Notes under the pieces: generated by a model
Databases searched by the model: none
Seen by the model: only the letters and a program-made list of their open reading frames with translations
What the model was told of the DNA's origin: nothing
DNA from: Hyphodiscus hymeniophilus
Lineage: Eukaryota > Ascomycota > Leotiomycetes > Helotiales > Hyphodiscaceae
DNA: 64,000 nucleotides
Direction: 5' to 3'
Assembly (NCBI GenBank): GCA_016508695.1
Contig: VNKQ01000016.1
Location: forward strand, 372,001 to 436,000
In this document: piece after piece, positions 59,922-64,000 of the stretch
How positions within the stretch are numbered: the first letter of the stretch is position 1
How the letters are laid out: each line of letters begins with the position of its first letter
Made by a program: the position numbers and the translations under genes

Positions 59922-60686
59922 ATATCAAAGCTACTCCAATTTACTCATTCTAAAGTCACAAAGATATACATTATAATCAAAGACGATGGTTTAGTTCGTT
60001 GAATCGTACCATCTAAAAGAATATCACTATAAATGAGTACCACAACAGTACTATATTACGAGTTGAGTACTACAGTAGCTCTCGCTCAGGATGTTTGGTG
60101 ATATGTATTCAAATAACAATTACTCTGTTGATTCAAATTGAATTTCCTGAAAGCACACATGACGTTTGAAAGCGTAATTGAAACTGATATGGAGATTTCA
60201 TTTCATATTCAAGGAAATTTGCAACCTTGCTTCTTATTTTGTTCTCGGGTATTTTTAAGCGGTAGAAGTCTGTACATGCTATGGTCTCCCATATCGAAGA
60301 GACTTGAAGTTGATTTTGAGATGAGTCATCTTGAGACCGTTACGTTGAAGACCTTTTGCCAACGAGACTAAACCTTCTTTATTGAAGATGTACATAAGTT
60401 TCTATTTGAAGTGTGGTTTCTGATCCTTGCTTATCATTTATGGCTTATATTCGAGTATAATATGTTTTGAAGAAGCAAAGCTCATTTTATTTAATGATTA
60501 ATTGTCTATTTACTTCTCCGCACATTTACCTCCATACATTTACTACCAAACCCACATATTTGTAATTGGTTGATAACAGTCTGGAAAATGCATATTTCTA
60601 CAAATTCCATGCAGCCATATCAGAATAAAAAAGCGCGAAACAGACCAGTTACTACTCATAGTTTCGAGACGTTGGGCCTCTTGGGT
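59922..60686. other. Convergent gap between the BBE-type oxidase and the DUF3237-like gene
   Basis: About 765 bp of AT-rich sequence with no supported gene. Confidence 0.5.
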
Positions 60687-61329
60687 TTAGACTGATGGGA
60701 GAAAGACATGAACTGTTGCAACGAGAGTAGTAACGTTCAAGTTGATCGAGGCGAAGAGGAAGTCGTGGGTGAGGTTGGTATATTTACCACCAATATAAAT
60801 TTGCTGTTGATGTGTCAGTTTTCTGCCTCTATATGTGTGGTTATCCAAGATGAGGGTACTTACTCCACCGACGTAGCCATTGATGTTGTTTGAAATTCCA
60901 GTGGTGTGCGTCAACCAGTACTCGCCGTCGTCTGTAATACCATAGAGAGTCACATCTGTCTGAGTGACCAAGCTGCCATCGGGTTGCGGGTAGATCTTGG
61001 GTGCAGCCAGACCGCCCCAGACCTCGCCGTTGAATGCCCCAGTAACGGTGCCGTTAAGGTAATGCTCAGCTATAAAACAAGCATATTAGATTCTGAGATT
61101 TTCAGTCGCCATTTCGAGAGCGTTTCTTACCTCTGGTTGTTCCTGAGGGAATTGGAATCATCTGGGTAGCAATAACCAGAGGAAGGGTGAAAGTCAAGAG
61201 TGGCGTAAGATTAACAGGAGCGGGAGCGGGTGCTGGCTTAGGCTTGTACGCAGCTGGGACCGCAGACGAGGCCATTGCGAGGCCACTGGCTGCGAGGAAC
61301 AGAGCCGAGACGGTGGTGAGGAGCTGCAT
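60687..61329 (-). CDS. Small secreted DUF3237-like protein
   Basis: Three exons encode about 170 aa. The N-terminus MQLLTTVSALFLAASGLAMASSA is a clear signal peptide, followed by a proline/alanine-rich stretch (KPKPAPAPAPV). The mature part reads LTPLLTFTLPLVIATQ, HYLNGTVTGAFNGEVWGG, VTLYGITDDGEYWLTHTTGI and KYTNLTHDFLFASINL. The GTVTGAFNGEV and TDDGEYWL segments match the pattern of the DUF3237/UPF0311 barrel family. Introns follow TTR (GTAAGA) and YVGG (GTAAGT). Function is unknown. Two copies of the cluster motif lie 214 and 411 bp upstream, which argues that it belongs to the cluster regulon. Confidence 0.75.
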
Positions 61330-61542
61330 GATGGGCGAATTCTAAGTCTAGTTGAGCTAGGAAGAATTTGGATTTGGAAAATTGACGGGAGGGAGCCGAG
61401 TGCAGATGGTAAGGACTTGAGGATGACCGTTGCTGGATAAAGAGCTTAGGTAGTGGGCATCAACAGTTCCTTTATAGAGAGCAATTCCTCTGCGTGCACA
61501 TCATCATATGACATTTGTTCAAGAGGCTTAAACCCAAGATGA

Positions 61543-61552
61543 GAAAACTCCG
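61543..61552 (+). promoter_or_regulatory. GAAAACTCCG motif (variant)
   Basis: 214 bp upstream of the DUF3237-like gene and followed by GTTCGGAC. Confidence 0.45.
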
Positions 61553-61739
61553 GTTCGGACCCTGAATAATGCGGTATATTCTCCACGAAGTACTGAAAAA
61601 GTAAGCCTCCAAATGAGATCCAAAGATTGAAGTCAGATTTATCAGATTGCCTCTCACTCTCTTTGGTGCATCTTCTTATTGCATCTGAGCATCTGAGACA
61701 TCCCTGCTTTGTTTCTTTGAATTTGATTGGTCCATTCTG

Positions 61740-61749
61740 AGAAACTCCG
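61740..61749 (+). promoter_or_regulatory. AGAAACTCCG motif
   Basis: Exact copy 411 bp upstream of the DUF3237-like gene; the last copy found on the right side of the window. Confidence 0.45.
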
Positions 61750-62435
61750 AGCCGCCCGATGAGCCGGACAACAACAACAACAACTAGGGCACCTGAGCCT
61801 CAAATCTTGATGATTCCAAGCAATTTCAATTCCACGTGGGCGAAGGCGAATTTTGCCGTGGTAAGCACGTTAGTGAGGAAAGAAAGCAAGCTTATTGGAA
61901 TTGGTTTGGGCCCGTCCTTCTATTCCTGGATTGATTCCAATGCAAGAAGTGCATGATGCTTGAACTAAAAAGCTTGTTATCTTAAATTAGGAGCCATTGC
62001 TTCTTGAACTTACGTAAGTTGCACAGATATAGCCTCAATAGTCTCTTGCTGTCTAACAAAGCAAGTTCTACAGGGGATTGTTTACGGTGTAAAAGGTGTT
62101 CCGATGTCCTTTAGCTCGCTGGTGTAGCTAAAATGGCATGTAAATCCACTTAATAACTGGCCCAGTACGTCGATCTTAAGTATGCGTGCTAACGTAACTC
62201 ATCCCTTTCACCCTGTATCCTCGTCCAAATTTTTAGGGGCGGGCTATTCCAAGTCCATTCCGGGCTATTTCAAAACCGTAGGATGGTATCAGCCAACCCT
62301 CGCGGTCTAAACGAAGCACAACCTGATCTCTTCGAGAATCCCACCGGACAAAGTCATTCATGATTCCACACATTCTCGAAGTTGTGAGAGAACCCCTCAA
62401 GCCTGCTTAATCCCCCGCCCTGATAGCCACAAAGC

Positions 62436-63139
62436 GTGAAAGACCATGCCCAGGTGGGAGATACAGCCGAACCCGTGCATGACAGTGCATCCTCGACAAA
62501 TTTCTATGGCGCCGACTTAAAATTAGAATTCCTGAACCTACGCTTCGAGCTGTTCTTAACAAACACAATTTTGGCGCCCATTGCAGGCGGATATATTCGA
62601 AGAGGAAAGAGCATTAGAACCTTTGGTAGGGGACATGGACATCGTGAACGCTGGATAGTTCCTGCATTTTTGGGCTTTGAAGGCCAGATAAAGGCCTGTG
62701 AGAGGATTATCAGGCTATTAAAGCTGGAGAAGGTGGGGATTATTACGAGTCAGCAAGTTGGTGCTATGGAGCCTATGCAGGTACCCAAGGAAAGTGGGAA
62801 TAGGATAATCAAGCATAATGTGGGTAGCGTTGAAATGATGTGGAGAGACGTGGGGGAAAGGACTGGGACTAAGTGGAAGGTTACGGCGAGTCGGGATTCT
62901 GGACTGAGGATTGAGTCTAAAAAGCGGACATGGAATGATCCAAGTACAAGGAGGTATTTGAGGTTGAAAGGGTAACTTAAAAGTAAACCTAGCTCTCTGT
63001 TGAAACTATCCCTTCATTCTGGTAACCAACGAAGGCTTTGCAACGTCTGCCAGCTTGTGTAATAGTTATTAAAGTCATGAAATATTGTCCCCACCTCAGA
63101 CTATATTTAGCATCGTACGTTAGAAATGGAGACATTCAT
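62436..63139. other. Region with an unrecognised open frame
   Basis: An intronless open frame of 179 codons (62436-62975, +) has no domain I recognise and a rather basic, low-structure composition. I cannot say whether it is a gene. Confidence 0.3.
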
Positions 63140-63703
63140 ATCCACGGCCTGCCTGACATAACATCGGTGCTTGTTCCACGCACAAAGGGTCTTCTGTTAA
63201 ATCCATGTCACAAGCTCGGTCCCTTCCGGGTTCTCGACATCGAAATTTCGAAGCAGCCACGCCAGGATACTCGTAACTCTCAAGCTCTCTGTAAGGCAGC
63301 TGAGAGACTGAAGTGACCTTGGTGAATCATGACCCTTTGGATTCCGAAGTGAAAGCGGGCCGTATATCTTTTACGAGGATCCTCAGCTGTTCCCGCTTTT
63401 GGAGATATTCGTTGATACTCCCATCAGAGCAGTCGTGAGCGTGACGCTCCCAGCAACAACTAACGCCATCGAATGAGCAAGTATACCCTCTCTAAACATG
63501 CTGTACTCCGGATTCGCCTTATTAAGTGCCAAAATATGAGACATAAGATCTGGTGTCACAGTCTTACTGTCCAATCGCCTCCGCACATTTTCTGCCGAAG
63601 TAGACTCCTGCCAACGCAGATTCCGGTGGATGAAGAATTCTAAAGAATTGAGAACAGGATAGAGTTCCAGGCGGCTACGAAGAAGAATTACTTGGAACAG
63701 CAA
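63140..63703 (-). pseudogene. Cytochrome P450 remnant
   Basis: On the minus strand, 63703 down to 63383 reads as the middle of a P450: VRRRLDS, DLMSHILALN, then the I-helix region ILAHSMALVVAGSVTLTTALMGV, ending at a stop. Further down (about 63315-63150), a second piece resembles the very C-terminus of fungal P450s: LRVTSILAWLLRNFDVENPEG, then WI, a stop, and QKTL. The stretch that should lie between them, with the ExxR helix and the haem-cysteine loop, is missing, and the pieces carry stops. It is therefore a decayed, internally deleted gene. The N-terminal part cannot be traced toward 64000. It differs from the intact P450 at 26437. Confidence 0.65.
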
Positions 63704-64000
63704 AATGGCAATTCAAGGGTATTATTCCTGTTGCTCCAAGCCGTCCGAACTACTATCCGAACGAGCTTATCACAAACACAAACTGCCAGCAGGCACGAAC
63801 AAGATGACGAGAAACAGAAGAAGCCCAACTGGTGCAAGAATGTCGTAGCTTTGGCACTGCAAAAACATTGCTCTTGATGAGCAACAAAAGAATGAGAAGT
63901 CTTCAGAACTCTACGCAGAGGCGTTTCCTTGATCGTTATAGCAATGAAAATATCGTTCCTTGCGACACTAACACATAGGAATCGCGTAAATTTTATATCT
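63704..64000. other. Right flank
   Basis: About 300 bases in which I see no gene. A more decayed N-terminal part of the P450 relic may be hidden here. Confidence 0.4.

Larger units (their letters stand above)
61330..62435. other. Upstream region of the DUF3237-like gene
   Basis: No gene is supported here. It contains GAAAACTCCG at 61543-61552 (continuing GTTCGGACC) and AGAAACTCCG at 61740-61749 (continuing AGCCG). Confidence 0.5.

Noticed and set aside
62436..62975. 179-codon intronless open frame
   Set aside because: I recognise no domain and no signal peptide, and codon texture is not convincing; mentioned in the region note but not called as a gene.

Overview
The window is nuclear DNA of a filamentous ascomycete (Pezizomycotina). 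The genes are split by short introns (mostly 45-65 nt, GT...AG, with CTAAC/CTGAC-like branch sites). They encode fungal iterative polyketide synthases, Zn2Cys6 regulators, FSH1 hydrolases and other families typical of that group. I could not identify the species. The window is essentially one large secondary-metabolite gene cluster, bounded on each side by a decayed gene.

Layout, left to right: an acyltransferase relic (677-1455); Zn2Cys6 regulator TF1 with a damaged zinc cluster (1542-3425, -); a zinc-independent MDR oxidoreductase (5788-6912, +); a non-reducing PKS, SAT-KS-AT-PT-ACP-ACP-CMeT-R (7777-15892, -); regulator TF2 (17841-19726, -); an FSH1-type serine hydrolase with a polyglutamine insert (21113-21967, -); regulator TF3 (23776-25774, +); a cytochrome P450 (26437-28299, +); HR-PKS1, KS-AT-DH-CMeT-ER-KR-ACP (29361-37931, +); an HSL-type alpha/beta hydrolase (38271-39402, +); a DHA2-type MFS transporter (39589-41734, -); an aldo-keto reductase lacking the catalytic His (42390-43436, +); HR-PKS2 with a methyltransferase domain that looks dead (44647-52383, +); a BAHD/trichothecene-type acyltransferase with a one-base frameshift in a G run (53184-54550, -); a salicylate-hydroxylase-like FAD monooxygenase (55235-56659, +); a secreted BBE-type FAD oxidoreductase (58209-59921, +); a secreted DUF3237-like protein (60687-61329, -); and a P450 relic (63140-63703, -).

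How the parts may work together (inference from known azaphilone and sorbicillinoid pathways such as asperfuranone, chaetoviridin and sorbicillin): HR-PKS1, with an intact C-methyltransferase, makes a methylated reduced starter. The SAT domain of the NR-PKS takes it up. The NR-PKS extends, C-methylates and cyclises it and releases an aromatic aldehyde through its reductase domain, perhaps assisted by the FSH1 hydrolase. The FAD monooxygenase dearomatises the ring. The P450, BBE oxidase and reductases tailor it, and the MFS pump exports it. HR-PKS2, apparently unable to methylate, could make a second, unbranched acyl chain for the acyltransferase. A second HR-PKS next to the usual HR/NR pair is the unusual element.

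The strongest non-coding signal is a 10-base motif, AGAAACTCCG (variant GAAAACTCCG). It recurs ten times in the gaps between genes across nearly the whole window, roughly 45-410 bp upstream of most genes and about 1 kb upstream of the oxidoreductase and NR-PKS. It looks like the operator of a cluster-wide regulon, probably read by one of the three paralogous Zn2Cys6 proteins. All coordinates for spliced genes come from intron boundaries chosen by eye.
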